Part shown: positions 42,298 to 50,611 of the stretch, piece after piece
How positions within the stretch are numbered: the stretch's first letter is position 1
How the letters are laid out: each line of letters starts with the position of its first letter
From: Symbiopectobacterium purcellii_A
GTDB taxonomy: Bacteria; Pseudomonadota; Gammaproteobacteria; Enterobacterales; Enterobacteriaceae
DNA: 64,000 bases
Direction: 5' to 3'
Assembly (NCBI RefSeq): GCF_052050035.1
Contig: NZ_CP189882.1
Span: 5,022,001 to 5,086,000 of the forward strand
The notes under the pieces: generated by a model
What the model saw: only the letters and a program-made list of their open reading frames with translations
What the model was told of the DNA's origin: nothing
The model's database searches: none
Position numbers and translations under genes: made by a program

Positions 42298-42477
42298 ATG
42301 CTACGAATCTTTGCCCAGCGTGGCGATAAGATACACTTTAAACTCCCTGACGGTTCAGACGCAATGATCGGAGTGACCGCCCGGGGTTATTTAGAGTTTC
42401 ATTTCCCCCAGACAGTGCGAATTACGCGTGAAAAAAGGAAGCCCACCGAGTTGATTATTAATAATCAGAAATCATAA
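42298..42477 (+). CDS. Small CsrA-like protein
   Basis: The 59-residue product MLRIFAQRGDKIHFKLPDGS ... IGVTARGYLEFHFPQTVRIT REK has the length and order of CsrA: ML-x-R-x-G-D-x-I, a central V-x-A segment, then P-x-x-V-x-I-x-RE. CsrA binds GGA motifs in mRNA leaders. GCGAGGCAAGACCA precedes ATG 42298. The match is by pattern only. The C-terminus is Lys-rich. Confidence 0.5.
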   Translation: MLRIFAQRGDKIHFKLPDGSDAMIGVTARGYLEFHFPQTVRITREKRKPTELIINNQKS

Positions 42478-42516
42478 CCCCACCCAAATAACATGGTGGC
42501 CTTTACGGAGGTCACC

Positions 42517-42723
42517 ATGCAGCGATGGAAACCAGGCGAATGCCTGTTATCAGAATTTGACATCAAGATCGGACGGCTTGCCGCCAGCGTGAGAAAGAAA
42601 ATCCTCACGCAGCAGGAAATAGACCAGGCCTGCGCGCTTGCCGACTCCATTATTAACAACCTGAGGCAAGACCATGAGCGACCTATTAAGCGACGACGAA
42701 TTAATAGAACTGACGGGCTATAA
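42517..42723 (+). CDS. Small phage protein
   Basis: MQRWKPGECLLSEFDIKIGR... (68 residues) starts at ATG 42517 after ACGGAGGTCACC. It overlaps the following gene by 50 bases in another frame. No family is recognised. Confidence 0.55.
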   Translation: MQRWKPGECLLSEFDIKIGRLAASVRKKILTQQEIDQACALADSIINNLRQDHERPIKRRRINRTDGL

Positions 42724-42892
42724 GTACCCGTCCAAACAATGCGAGGCATTGGCAAGAGCGGGGGTATCATTTGTTGTGCGGCGTGATGGCAGACCTCGCG
42801 TTACTTGGTCTCACGTTAATACAGTGTTGAACGGATCCACCACCAGCACACCAATAAGCGAAGAAGAACAGCCCAATTTCGAAGGTATTTAA
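42674..42892 (+). CDS. DUF4224-type protein upstream of integrase
   Basis: MSDLLSDDELIELTGYKYPS with KQCEALARAGVSFVVRRDGR and PRVTWSHV matches the short DUF4224 proteins that precede phage integrases and may act as excision factors. TGAGGCAAGACC abuts the ATG. The stop overlaps the integrase start (TAATG). Confidence 0.8.
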   Translation: MSDLLSDDELIELTGYKYPSKQCEALARAGVSFVVRRDGRPRVTWSHVNTVLNGSTTSTPISEEEQPNFEGI

Positions 42893-43281
42893 TGGGACGG
42901 AAACGCATAAACCCTGAGGATAACAAACTGCCGCCAAGGGTAAGGAAAAATCATTACAGTTATATTTTTAAACCAGTAGGAACAAAAGAAACCATTACTC
43001 TCGGCAAAATACGGGATATGTCGATCGCTCAGGTGTGGGAGAAATACGAGAAATTAATAAACTCACAGCGCGACATTGTGACATTTCAGCGCCTGTGGGA
43101 AATGTTTCTGGATAGCGAGTATTACAAAGATCTGGCACCTAGAACGCAGTCCGATTACCTCAAGCACCAGAAAAAACTATTTCACGTATTTGCCAAGATG
43201 AAGGCCGACAGTATTAAGCCTGAGCATGTGCGCCGATTTATGGATTTGCGAGGGAAAAGCTCACGGACGCAAGCCAACCAG

Positions 43282-43470
43282 GGCTTTGTTGAATAATTTA
43301 AGATACTGATTTATATAAGCATTATAAAATTTCAACGACTAATTTTTCCTCTCGGAATGCTTTTTATTGTGCTAACTATTTGATTTGTCGTTCTAACAAA
43401 ATACATTCTCTGTAAATGCATTCTAACTAAAGAAGATGTAAATCAAACGGTTAAATTATTCAACAAAGCC
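43282..43470 (-). mobile_element. MITE-B copy 10
   Basis: A 189-bp copy, reverse orientation, duplication GCCAACCAG, in the integrase gene. Confidence 0.95.
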
Positions 43471-43617
43471 GCCAACCAGGAGCGCAGCAGCATGTCTCGC
43501 GTATTCAAATGGGGATATGAGCGCGGTTATGTTCGTGGCAACCCGTGCGCTGGCGTGTCGAAATTTTCGGTAAAAGCGCGCGATGTGTATATCACTGATG
43601 CTGAATATCTGGCGATT

Positions 43618-43713
43618 TATAGCCAACCGACTTAAAAATGATTACATCCTATGCCCTGATATGCGGCAAAGAAGCATAGCTGGCTGTTATCAAAATAATG
43701 TCGCTTGGCTATA
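43618..43713 (+). mobile_element. MITE-A copy 10
   Basis: A 96-bp copy at TA in the integrase gene between the core-binding and catalytic domains. Confidence 0.93.
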
Positions 43714-44302
43714 CCAGGAGGCTACGCCAGCACTTCAATGCGCCATGGAGATTGCCTATCTCTGTGCAGCAAGGATCGGTGATGTGCAGGATTTGGAATG
43801 GCGGCAAGAAACTGATTTGGGTTTATTCGTGCAACAGGGGAAAACAGGCGTTAAGCAGATCAAGGAGTACACCGACAGGCTGCGCGCAGTTCTGGATCAG
43901 GCGCGTTCATTGGGTGGGAGGCGTTACATCATCGCCAATAAGTTCGGTGACAAATACAGCCATAAAGGGCTTAACACGCTATGGGTTAACGCACGCCGGG
44001 AAGCTGGTAAAAAACTTGGTTATGAACTTGTCTGCCACTTCCACGATCTGAAAGCCAAAGGGATTTCTGACTACGAGGGCAGCAGCCGAGATAAACAGGT
44101 TTTTAGTGGACACAAAACCGAAATGCAGGTGATCACCTATGACCGCAAGACCAAAATCAGCCCGACGCTTGATTTACCGCTAATCAATAAAAGTGAATAA
44201 TCATGCAGTTAAGGGAAATGGATATACCAACAAAATATACCAAGTGAATACCAACAGGGAGAAAAGCAAGATGGGAAACTACAGATAAGTGCTTGAAAAA
44301 AG

Positions 44303-44362
44303 TGGCGGAGGAGGTGAGATTCGAACTCACGGAGCTGTTACACTCGGCGGTTTTCAAGACCG
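44303..44362 (-). other. 3' part of tRNA-Ser (TGA): probable phage attachment core
   Basis: On the minus strand the anticodon arm CGGTCTTGAAAACCG, a variable arm and the T arm GTGAGTTCGAATCTCACC with CCTCCGCCA are present. The 5' half of the tRNA is absent. A 60-bp tRNA 3' segment beside an integrase is the usual attL/attR core left by phage integration. It lies between prophages 1 and 2. Confidence 0.8.
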
Positions 44363-44482
44363 ACATAAAAATCGTTAAAAAACAATTAACTATTGTATTT
44401 TATTGGTATATATCACAGAAACATAGATGTCATTATCAATGAGTTACGTAGTAGTAATCACTCAAATACCAAGCTTTTATCT

Positions 44483-44743
44483 TCACTTACACGCATAAAT
44501 AGCCGCCTCTAATTCCTTCTCGTAACCTATGCGCTGGTGACGTTCTGCACGTAGTGCCCGCATCTGCTGATCGATGGGCGCGCCTATTTTTAAGTGGTCA
44601 ACAGCGAAAGCCGGTTTTGATACCTCGGCAGTTTTACACGGTACCGGAACGGGTACTTTCAATTCAACATAAACAGGATCCTGCGTCGTGTTTTTGCTAC
44701 AGCCAACCAGCACCAAAGCACCTACCAGAATTAAGCGCCTCAT
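44483..44743 (-). CDS. Rz1-like outer-membrane spanin lipoprotein
   Basis: The 86-residue product starts MRRLILVGALVLVGCSKNTT, with a lipobox LVGC (Cys15). The Pro/Val-rich stretch VELKVPVPVPCK is typical of o-spanins. It would be lipidated and span to the i-spanin during lysis. Its start overlaps the Rz stop (ATGA). Confidence 0.65.
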   Translation of the reverse strand: MRRLILVGALVLVGCSKNTTQDPVYVELKVPVPVPCKTAEVSKPAFAVDHLKIGAPIDQQMRALRAERHQRIGYEKELEAAIYACK

Positions 44744-45117
44744 TTCGAACGCTCCCGCCGTAGCTCATCATCAAACGCCACTGAAGCAGCGGCGCACGCT
44801 TCGCCCTGGGTTTGTTCATACAGAACGGCATTGGCGGCGGCATAGTCCGTCTGTGCCGATTTGCGGGCTTCCTCTTGTTTTGCTTTCGCGCTGGCTTCTC
44901 GCAGGTCTGCTAAAAGTTTTAACGCCGTCACGCCGTTGTTTTGGGCTGCTATCGCCGCATCCTGCTGGCGCTTCTCCGTTTTGCAGGTTGTTAGCAGCCC
45001 ATTGAGGTTATCAATGGTGGGTTGGTGGTGGCGCGCAGCCAGCCAGGCACCCGCGCCAACAATGGACGCCAGCGCCAATAACACAATGACAATCTGAGCG
45101 ATTATTTTGACAGGCAT
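44740..45117 (-). CDS. Rz-like inner-membrane spanin
   Basis: The 125-residue protein has an N-terminal membrane segment (IIAQIVIVLLALASIVGAGA, residues 4-23) and a helical periplasmic region (LREASAKAKQEEARKSAQTD). The position after the endolysin and before a lipoprotein fits the i-spanin role. Confidence 0.7.
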   Translation of the reverse strand: MPVKIIAQIVIVLLALASIVGAGAWLAARHHQPTIDNLNGLLTTCKTEKRQQDAAIAAQNNGVTALKLLADLREASAKAKQEEARKSAQTDYAAANAVLYEQTQGEACAAASVAFDDELRRERSK

Positions 45118-45638
45118 AACGCGCGTTCCTTACCTCTGCGATCAACCAGCCCCGGTAATATTTGCCCGCCGCCGTACACCCAGCGCGACAACTGATCGCA
45201 TGCAGCGGAATAGAACGGTATCAGCAACAGCTTATACATCGTGCTTCCCAAAAACTTGGAGCACCCGGCATTGAAAATAAATGAGCCAATACCATCAAAA
45301 ACACCCTGAGGTAATCGGAAACCGAGTTTGCTTTCAACATTCCGCTCAAGGCAGTTCTGTGCATCCATGGCATCATTAGCGAACCAACGTGCAATTTGCG
45401 GATCATCCACCACAGGATTCAGGCCGACGCCCTCACCCGTATGCCCTATCCCCTGCGTTGCAATTCGGGCCGGACAAAGGTACGGATCACGTCGGCATCC
45501 TTCGGCATTTGCCATAACTTCCAGCGCCTGCTGGCTGAACCGTAACCCGTTCCCGGATCGCATATCTGGGGCGATAGACATCACCAGCGCGATGATTGCG
45601 CCGATGGCACAGGTGATAATCGATTTACGCTTGTTCAT
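45102..45638 (-). CDS. Endolysin, GH24 lysozyme (likely SAR type)
   Basis: I chose ATG 45638 (MNKRKSIITCAIGAIIALVM) with AGGTGG upstream. The N-terminal hydrophobic segment ITCAIGAIIALVMSIA suggests a signal-arrest-release sequence. The catalytic region ANAEGCRRDPYLCPARIATQ GIGHTG has the Glu...Thr order of T4/P22-type lysozymes. FIFNAGCSKFLGST is the conserved C-terminal helix. It cleaves peptidoglycan once released from the membrane. Confidence 0.82.
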   Translation of the reverse strand: MNKRKSIITCAIGAIIALVMSIAPDMRSGNGLRFSQQALEVMANAEGCRRDPYLCPARIATQGIGHTGEGVGLNPVVDDPQIARWFANDAMDAQNCLERNVESKLGFRLPQGVFDGIGSFIFNAGCSKFLGSTMYKLLLIPFYSAACDQLSRWVYGGGQILPGLVDRRGKERALCLSK

Positions 45639-45912
45639 CGGTACCACCTTTTAAGTTTTTGGTGGCCGCGATGAACTCTTTAGGTGTGATTTGTTGGTTA
45701 TCGACAAGGCGCGCGAGTATCTCCGTTTGTCTTCGATTTGCCTCAGCAATCGCCTTGTTTTTTTTGTCGTTAGAAAGGTAAGTACAAACGGTGAATATTG
45801 CGGTAAACATCGCACCGGCGGCAAAGATAATATCCTGTAGTGACAGTGCCGCCAGTACGCCCGTCAACCAGCCCCAAAAGTATGACCCTTTGTCATTCAT
45901 TTGCATACGCAT
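45625..45912 (-). CDS. Holin-like small membrane protein
   Basis: The product (start ATG 45912 or 45900) has two hydrophobic segments (FWGWLTGVLAALSLQDIIFA and AAGAMFTAIFTVCTYL) and a charged C-terminus. Its place before the endolysin makes it a class II holin candidate. The dual start (MRMQMNDKG) may allow holin and antiholin forms, as in lambda S. Confidence 0.65.
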   Translation of the reverse strand: MRMQMNDKGSYFWGWLTGVLAALSLQDIIFAAGAMFTAIFTVCTYLSNDKKNKAIAEANRRQTEILARLVDNQQITPKEFIAATKNLKGGTDEQA

Positions 45913-45936
45913 CCCGTGTCTATTGGTAATGCGTAT
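45903..45936 (-). promoter_or_regulatory. GCATACGC/GCGTATGC inverted repeat over the holin start
   Basis: The eight-base arms are separated by 18 bases and overlap the first codons of the holin. A structure here could influence the choice between the two holin starts. Confidence 0.45.
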
Positions 45937-45975
45937 GCTCTGAGTTTATGTGTTCAGATTCCCGACTTTAATTAC

Positions 45976-48387
45976 CTAAATAGGTAATTCGTACCACGCA
46001 CGCGCTTCCCAACTTACAGGCACTGCTACGGTAGGTGTATTGCCTGCTCTGTCTGTTATGTAGAAAGAAATCGTTGTTGCCGTTGCGTGAACTCGGCGCA
46101 CAAAATATTCACCTGATGACCCAAAAATTGCACCACGCACGACTGGCGGCGTTCCTCCTACTAACCCATGGTTTATCGTTGCACCGCTAAGAACGTTATC
46201 AAGCCCAAATGAATAGGTTTTAAACCCTTGAATGTTACGCAGGGAGCCGTGCGCCCAATTACGGGTGATGAAGTTAGCTGTGTCTGGGCTTGCATAATCG
46301 AGTTTACCGTCATGGATATCTACGCTACAGCCAGAAACTAGGTTTATGTGTTTCCAAGTTATTGCTTGGCGGAAATTAAAATCACTTAAACTCAATGTGC
46401 AAGCTGTTATCGCACGAAAGTAACTGGCGGCAGAGGGTGTGTCAATTAACCAATTACTGCAGGTTAGCGTTCCTTTTGCTACTGTTGCCCCATCTACGTA
46501 CTCTCCTCCATAAACAATGGTGTCACAATTAGTGCCACCACCACCACCGGTAATGGTTATTCCATGAATGGTGTTGCGTCCACCAGACGCTTGCATGTAG
46601 ATCATGGCTTTGTTAACGAGCGAGGTATCAGTCATACAGTTTTCAAGTGTAATATTCTCATAGTGAACGTTTGTTACTGGAGTATTCCTCCCACTATGAT
46701 CTATGCCGTTCCCTGAAACTGCAATTTGGTGGCTATTTGAGCCATTTTTTAAATGGATGTTACGATAAGTAACGTTATCAAACCCACCCATATGAATGGT
46801 GATCCCCGAAACATTATCCTCACCTACAATATTTTCAACTAGCCAATTTTTAGATACTGTAACTTGAAGATTATTGACACCCATATTACCGCGAAGAACA
46901 CCTCCGCAATTTTTAACAGTGCAACGATTATAATGAACATTGCCGCTCAGCCAAGCATCGCTACCCATAGCCGCATAGTTTGGGAAATAGGCAGATGATG
47001 GACCAATATTGTCATATGTACAGTCTTCAACAATCTGACCAAGTACACCAAACAAATTGTGCCCCATATAGTAAAAATTCTCGAATTTACAGTCGCGAAT
47101 TTCTACGTTTTTGCATTTACACATATAAACACCGCCGGAGTAATTATCACCGGTGGGGAATGATGACGATGCTGGGTCTGACAAATTCTGCATATTCCCT
47201 TTAAAGTGTAGACCCTCGATACGCACTCCATCCATAGGTCCATAAGTCTGGCCAGGAGCGGAGTAGTCGCGTATAAAGTTACTGATAATATTACAGCGTG
47301 AAGCCATTAACCGCAGCTCTGGATATGAACCATCCCCATAGAAATAGGTGCCTTCATTAGCAGGCATGATGCCCTTCCATTCGGTAGAATCATTAATACC
47401 GTAGAAATCACCAGGCTTGGGGACTAATACAGACACGCCGGCATCAGCAGCACGCTGGAATCCGGCGGTATCCTCATCGATATGGACACCGTCACCAACC
47501 GCACCGGCCATCTGCACTGTAAGATTCTGACCAGACGACCACTTAAGCCGTACCCCATCAGTGGTAACAAAACAGGTAAATCCATCGTCTGCACTTGTGG
47601 TGTCATCGCTTACAAAAAGACGACCGCCACCAATACCAGGAGCGAAACTGTGATAGCCCAGCAACTGAATTTCCTGACCTGAAGCTAAACCAGTCAGCGC
47701 CCTTAGCGTTACGACATCAGGACACGGCATCACAAGTGATGAACCTCTATAGCTGGCAAGTTGCACCAAAACATCCGCTGCCGATCCCGAGACGGGAACC
47801 ATCACGGTAGGATTACCCGCACTATCAAACGCGGGAACTTTATTGGCACGCTGGGCGGCGTTCGGCAGCGCTGGGATATCGACATCAGCAACACGCAGGG
47901 TTTTAGCGCGTAATGCGTGATCCTGCGACCGTGTCCATTTTTTCGTTGCCGCATCCTGGTCATTTACCGGATCGGAGAGATTCGCTATGCGGTAGCCTTT
48001 CGCGTTAAACGGGCCGCCAAACACGGGCCGTAATAGCGCCACGCCGAGCGAAACAAAGCTTTGTTTAATAGCCATCCACAGGCGGTCAAAATCGAGGTTA
48101 ACGGTGTCCGCCAGAAGGTCGCCATTGTCTTGATATTCTGTTAAACGCACCGGCGCAACCACGCGATCAAGCATGACAGTGACGTCATTTGCCGGGGGAG
48201 TTAAAAACGTGACCTCCCCGCCGTTAACGTTGCCAATCCCTGTCACGGTAAATCCTGTAGAAACCGCTTCGCCATCCAGCGACACGGTTAAATCGTCTGC
48301 ATTGATCAGATAAAACTCGTAGGGGAAAACGGTTGTTATGCCGTTTGCAGTGTAGACGTTGAAGGGATTCTGATCGGGGACTGCCAT
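45976..48387 (-). CDS. Tail spike protein with beta-helix
   Basis: The 803-residue protein begins MAVPDQNPFNVYTANGITTV, with an N-terminal virion-attachment domain like T7/K1F-type fibres (VNLDFDRLWMAIKQSF ... FNAKGYRIANLSDPVNDQDA). Residues about 280-680 show repeated short strands with Asn/Gly turns typical of right-handed beta-helix spikes that bind or cut surface polysaccharide. The last 100 residues form a possible trimerisation or receptor domain. It determines host range. Intact. Confidence 0.82.
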   Translation of the reverse strand: MAVPDQNPFNVYTANGITTVFPYEFYLINADDLTVSLDGEAVSTGFTVTGIGNVNGGEVTFLTPPANDVTVMLDRVVAPVRLTEYQDNGDLLADTVNLDFDRLWMAIKQSFVSLGVALLRPVFGGPFNAKGYRIANLSDPVNDQDAATKKWTRSQDHALRAKTLRVADVDIPALPNAAQRANKVPAFDSAGNPTVMVPVSGSAADVLVQLASYRGSSLVMPCPDVVTLRALTGLASGQEIQLLGYHSFAPGIGGGRLFVSDDTTSADDGFTCFVTTDGVRLKWSSGQNLTVQMAGAVGDGVHIDEDTAGFQRAADAGVSVLVPKPGDFYGINDSTEWKGIMPANEGTYFYGDGSYPELRLMASRCNIISNFIRDYSAPGQTYGPMDGVRIEGLHFKGNMQNLSDPASSSFPTGDNYSGGVYMCKCKNVEIRDCKFENFYYMGHNLFGVLGQIVEDCTYDNIGPSSAYFPNYAAMGSDAWLSGNVHYNRCTVKNCGGVLRGNMGVNNLQVTVSKNWLVENIVGEDNVSGITIHMGGFDNVTYRNIHLKNGSNSHQIAVSGNGIDHSGRNTPVTNVHYENITLENCMTDTSLVNKAMIYMQASGGRNTIHGITITGGGGGTNCDTIVYGGEYVDGATVAKGTLTCSNWLIDTPSAASYFRAITACTLSLSDFNFRQAITWKHINLVSGCSVDIHDGKLDYASPDTANFITRNWAHGSLRNIQGFKTYSFGLDNVLSGATINHGLVGGTPPVVRGAIFGSSGEYFVRRVHATATTISFYITDRAGNTPTVAVPVSWEARAWYELPI

Positions 48388-48396
48388 ACATTCACC

Positions 48397-50007
48397 TTAA
48401 TGGTCAGTATCGACCATGATTTCACCATCGTAGGGTTGCCAATTCTCCCGACTGGTGGCGTTCGGTTTCCCGACCAATTTACCGATACGCACCGGCGTTT
48501 GACCGATCGCCCCCGCACCGGAGTCGATATAGTCATCAGGCTGATCGGCAACGACTGGATTGAAATCGCGCATCTGGTCATACATTGGGCCGTCTAGCAC
48601 ATCGCTGTGAGCCCACAAAAAGCGGGAAGAAAGTGGAGCCTCGAACGCATCGAGAATGCGTTTTTGTTTGTTGGTAACGCTAAATTCTTCCTGAACGCCG
48701 CACCCGGTACCCTTCAATGCCTGACGCAGCAGTTTTCCGGCAAAGCTACCGGGCCCGTTCACTTCCACCACCACGCGGGGGATCTGATACTTGAGCACCA
48801 GGTCGCGTATCTGCACCACCTGGCCGCCAATGATTTTGTCGTTATCATCAAACTCGGCCAAATCCCCGGTTAGCGCCTGGCACACCTGCCAATACAAATG
48901 CCCGCGCGAATCGGTCAGCATCAAAGAAAAGGCGCTGGCATCTGCCTTAACTTTCCCTGTGGCCACATCCCACCAAGCGACCGCGCCAACAATCTGCACA
49001 CCACCCAGCCACATAGAGCAACCGCCATTGGCATAGCGGATTTCAGGGGGCACAGCGTATTCACGAATGCGATCGGGATTGAGCCGCACGTCACCCACCG
49101 GCTTACTGTGTAGCTGATACTGGCTATCCCATTCGTTGATGGTGCGCGTTTCGCGGCGGCGGCGTAGCATTTCGTCACGGGTAAACCGTTCCGGCCACTC
49201 GCACCCGGCGTAACAGTCGATCAGCATGTCGGGCGCTTCGGCAAAAACAATACCGTCAGCGCTTAACAGATAATCGGTACCCTCCACCAGCAGCCGCGCG
49301 CCGTGGTAAATCCCGGCAAACACAAATTCCGGCCGGAACGGTAAGGCGTATTCTTTGTGCCTGGCGTCCTTTTCCTCGATACGGTGTTCATGGTGAAACA
49401 GCTTGATGGTAAGACAGTCAGCGCCCAATTTTTCCACCTCGTCATAAAGGCTGTCATGGGTGTGCGGGGTACCGACATACAGCTTGCGTCCGCCCGGTAC
49501 CAGAATGTGCGTTTGCTCCCCGAGCCGGTACCGCAATTTCTCGCGCGCTTCCGGCGTCTGGATATTTTTCGGGACTTCCACATCGTCATTCTGGCACTCG
49601 TTAGCACGGGCACCGGTGACGTTCGACAGGATGCCTTTTGCGAACATGCTGGCATTACGCATATCCATTGCCCCGTTTACCCACCACTGTTCAACGGTGC
49701 CTTGCCCGTCCGGCAGCATGCCACACGTCAGCGGATGGTTTCGGATGACGTTTTGCGTATCGCGGCTGGTTTTATACGCGCTGGGGTCGGATTCAGACTG
49801 ATGAAGGATGCGGTACTGACGATTGCAGTAATACCGCCAGGCGTTATACACGGCGAGAATGGTGGATTTACCAAAACCACGAAAGCAGCGGAGCACCGCC
49901 AAATCGCCGCGATGCTCCAGCCAGTTAACGGCGCGGTAATGACATTCCGGTACCTCCCACTTCATGCGCTCCGCCCACATGATGAAGAAGGCGACAAAGG
50001 AAATCAT
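48397..50007 (-). CDS. Terminase large subunit
   Basis: The 536-residue protein has the ATPase region FRGFGKSTILAVY (Walker A-like, about residues 43-55), a Walker B region around ARANECQNDDVEVPKN, and nuclease-type Asp residues in VAWWDVATGKVKADASAF. It packages DNA through the portal. It overlaps the small subunit gene by four bases. One copy of the recurrent GTTCGG element lies inside its 3' end (48459-48477). Confidence 0.85.
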   Translation of the reverse strand: MISFVAFFIMWAERMKWEVPECHYRAVNWLEHRGDLAVLRCFRGFGKSTILAVYNAWRYYCNRQYRILHQSESDPSAYKTSRDTQNVIRNHPLTCGMLPDGQGTVEQWWVNGAMDMRNASMFAKGILSNVTGARANECQNDDVEVPKNIQTPEAREKLRYRLGEQTHILVPGGRKLYVGTPHTHDSLYDEVEKLGADCLTIKLFHHEHRIEEKDARHKEYALPFRPEFVFAGIYHGARLLVEGTDYLLSADGIVFAEAPDMLIDCYAGCEWPERFTRDEMLRRRRETRTINEWDSQYQLHSKPVGDVRLNPDRIREYAVPPEIRYANGGCSMWLGGVQIVGAVAWWDVATGKVKADASAFSLMLTDSRGHLYWQVCQALTGDLAEFDDNDKIIGGQVVQIRDLVLKYQIPRVVVEVNGPGSFAGKLLRQALKGTGCGVQEEFSVTNKQKRILDAFEAPLSSRFLWAHSDVLDGPMYDQMRDFNPVVADQPDDYIDSGAGAIGQTPVRIGKLVGKPNATSRENWQPYDGEIMVDTDH

Positions 50008-50366
50008 TTTTTCCCTTTCTGTAACCGCTCAATGATAGCCGCCGCTTCCCGTTGAGCGGCTGCAACCTTCTGGCCTAAACCAAAATCATCATCGTCTTCC
50101 CCCTCCGCTGTCGGGGTACCGCCGCGCGTATGGATGCCGATAAGCGTATGCACCTTGGTTAACAACGTCAGTGTGGCCGCCGCGTTCTTCTTGAACCAGT
50201 AGCGATCGCCACGCTCCTGTTTGGTGTGCTTGTCGATGGCTTTACCCGCGCCGGGCCAGTTGTCGGGATCGGCTTCAATCAGCACGGTATCGGTGAGCTG
50301 GTCGCTCAGGAGGGAAAGGCGGGTTTTGTGATCGTTGTGCATAAGAAAAAGCCCCATGATAAACAT
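50004..50366 (-). CDS. Terminase small subunit candidate
   Basis: The likely start is ATG 50342 (MHNDHKTRLSLLSDQLTDTV); a longer frame opens at 50366. DRYWFKKNAAATLTLLTKVH is a helical DNA-recognition-type segment. Its position directly before the large subunit supports the role. GTTCGG element variant 50390-50408 lies just upstream. Confidence 0.6.
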   Translation of the reverse strand: MFIMGLFLMHNDHKTRLSLLSDQLTDTVLIEADPDNWPGAGKAIDKHTKQERGDRYWFKKNAAATLTLLTKVHTLIGIHTRGGTPTAEGEDDDDFGLGQKVAAAQREAAAIIERLQKGKK

Positions 50367-50404
50367 GAGGCTATCATGCTATGGGTGGGCGTTCGGTTTT
50401 CTGA

Positions 50405-50611
50405 CTATTGCTGCCGTTGCAGTTGGCGCACCTCATTCTGAACTGCGTCGAGCTTGATAAGGGTACATTCCAACAGATAAAATTCATCGGAATAAGCATC
50501 TATACCGCCAATGCTCTCCCCAACGTGCTCGATCATCCCTTGAATTTCATTAAGAGTATCTAGCAAGACAGTTAGCGTGACGCTGCGAGACGACAAATCG
50601 ATACCTTTCAT
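50405..50611 (-). CDS. Small phage protein (68 aa)
   Basis: MKGIDLSSRSVTLTVLLDTL... overlaps the preceding antirepressor-type gene by four bases. A helical, acidic protein of unknown function. Confidence 0.6.
   Translation of the reverse strand: MKGIDLSSRSVTLTVLLDTLNEIQGMIEHVGESIGGIDAYSDEFYLLECTLIKLDAVQNEVRQLQRQQ

Larger units (their letters stand above)
42892..44200 (+). pseudogene. int: Phage tyrosine integrase, interrupted by MITE-B and MITE-A
   Basis: MGRKRINPEDNKLPPRVRKN starts the arm-binding domain. MITE-B copy 10 interrupts after KSSRTQANQ. The frame resumes ERSSMSRVFKWGYERGYVRG and is interrupted again at DAEYLAIY by MITE-A copy 10. The catalytic domain then follows: AYLCAARIGDVQDLEW (Arg), CHFHDLKAKG (His and Lys) and GHKTEMQVITYDRK (His, Tyr nucleophile). 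All residues survive, but the gene is in three pieces. It lies about 100 bp from the tRNA-Ser attachment fragment, as an integrase should. Confidence 0.92.
18562..44362. mobile_element. Prophage 1 (podovirus-like), with internal losses
   Basis: The left part is a minus-strand structural block (18604-25868). The region 27085-29247 is IS wreckage. The early/replication block (29371-35431) and repressor diverge near 35450. Recombination and integration genes (39195-44200) run to an attachment-like tRNA-Ser fragment at 44303. The lysis, terminase, tail-spike and ejection genes found in prophage 2 are absent here, so a large deletion has occurred. Confidence 0.7.

Noticed and set aside
3490..43713. 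CRISPR array
   Set aside because: The 96-bp repeats are dispersed, palindromic at their ends and TA-flanked, with no regular spacers or cas genes.
43583..44200. Intact 205-residue integrase starting in MITE-A
   Set aside because: The first 50 residues are MITE sequence; the real gene begins at 42892 and is in three parts.
44303..44362. Functional tRNA-Ser gene
   Set aside because: The acceptor 5' strand and D arm are absent, so only an attachment-site remnant is supported.
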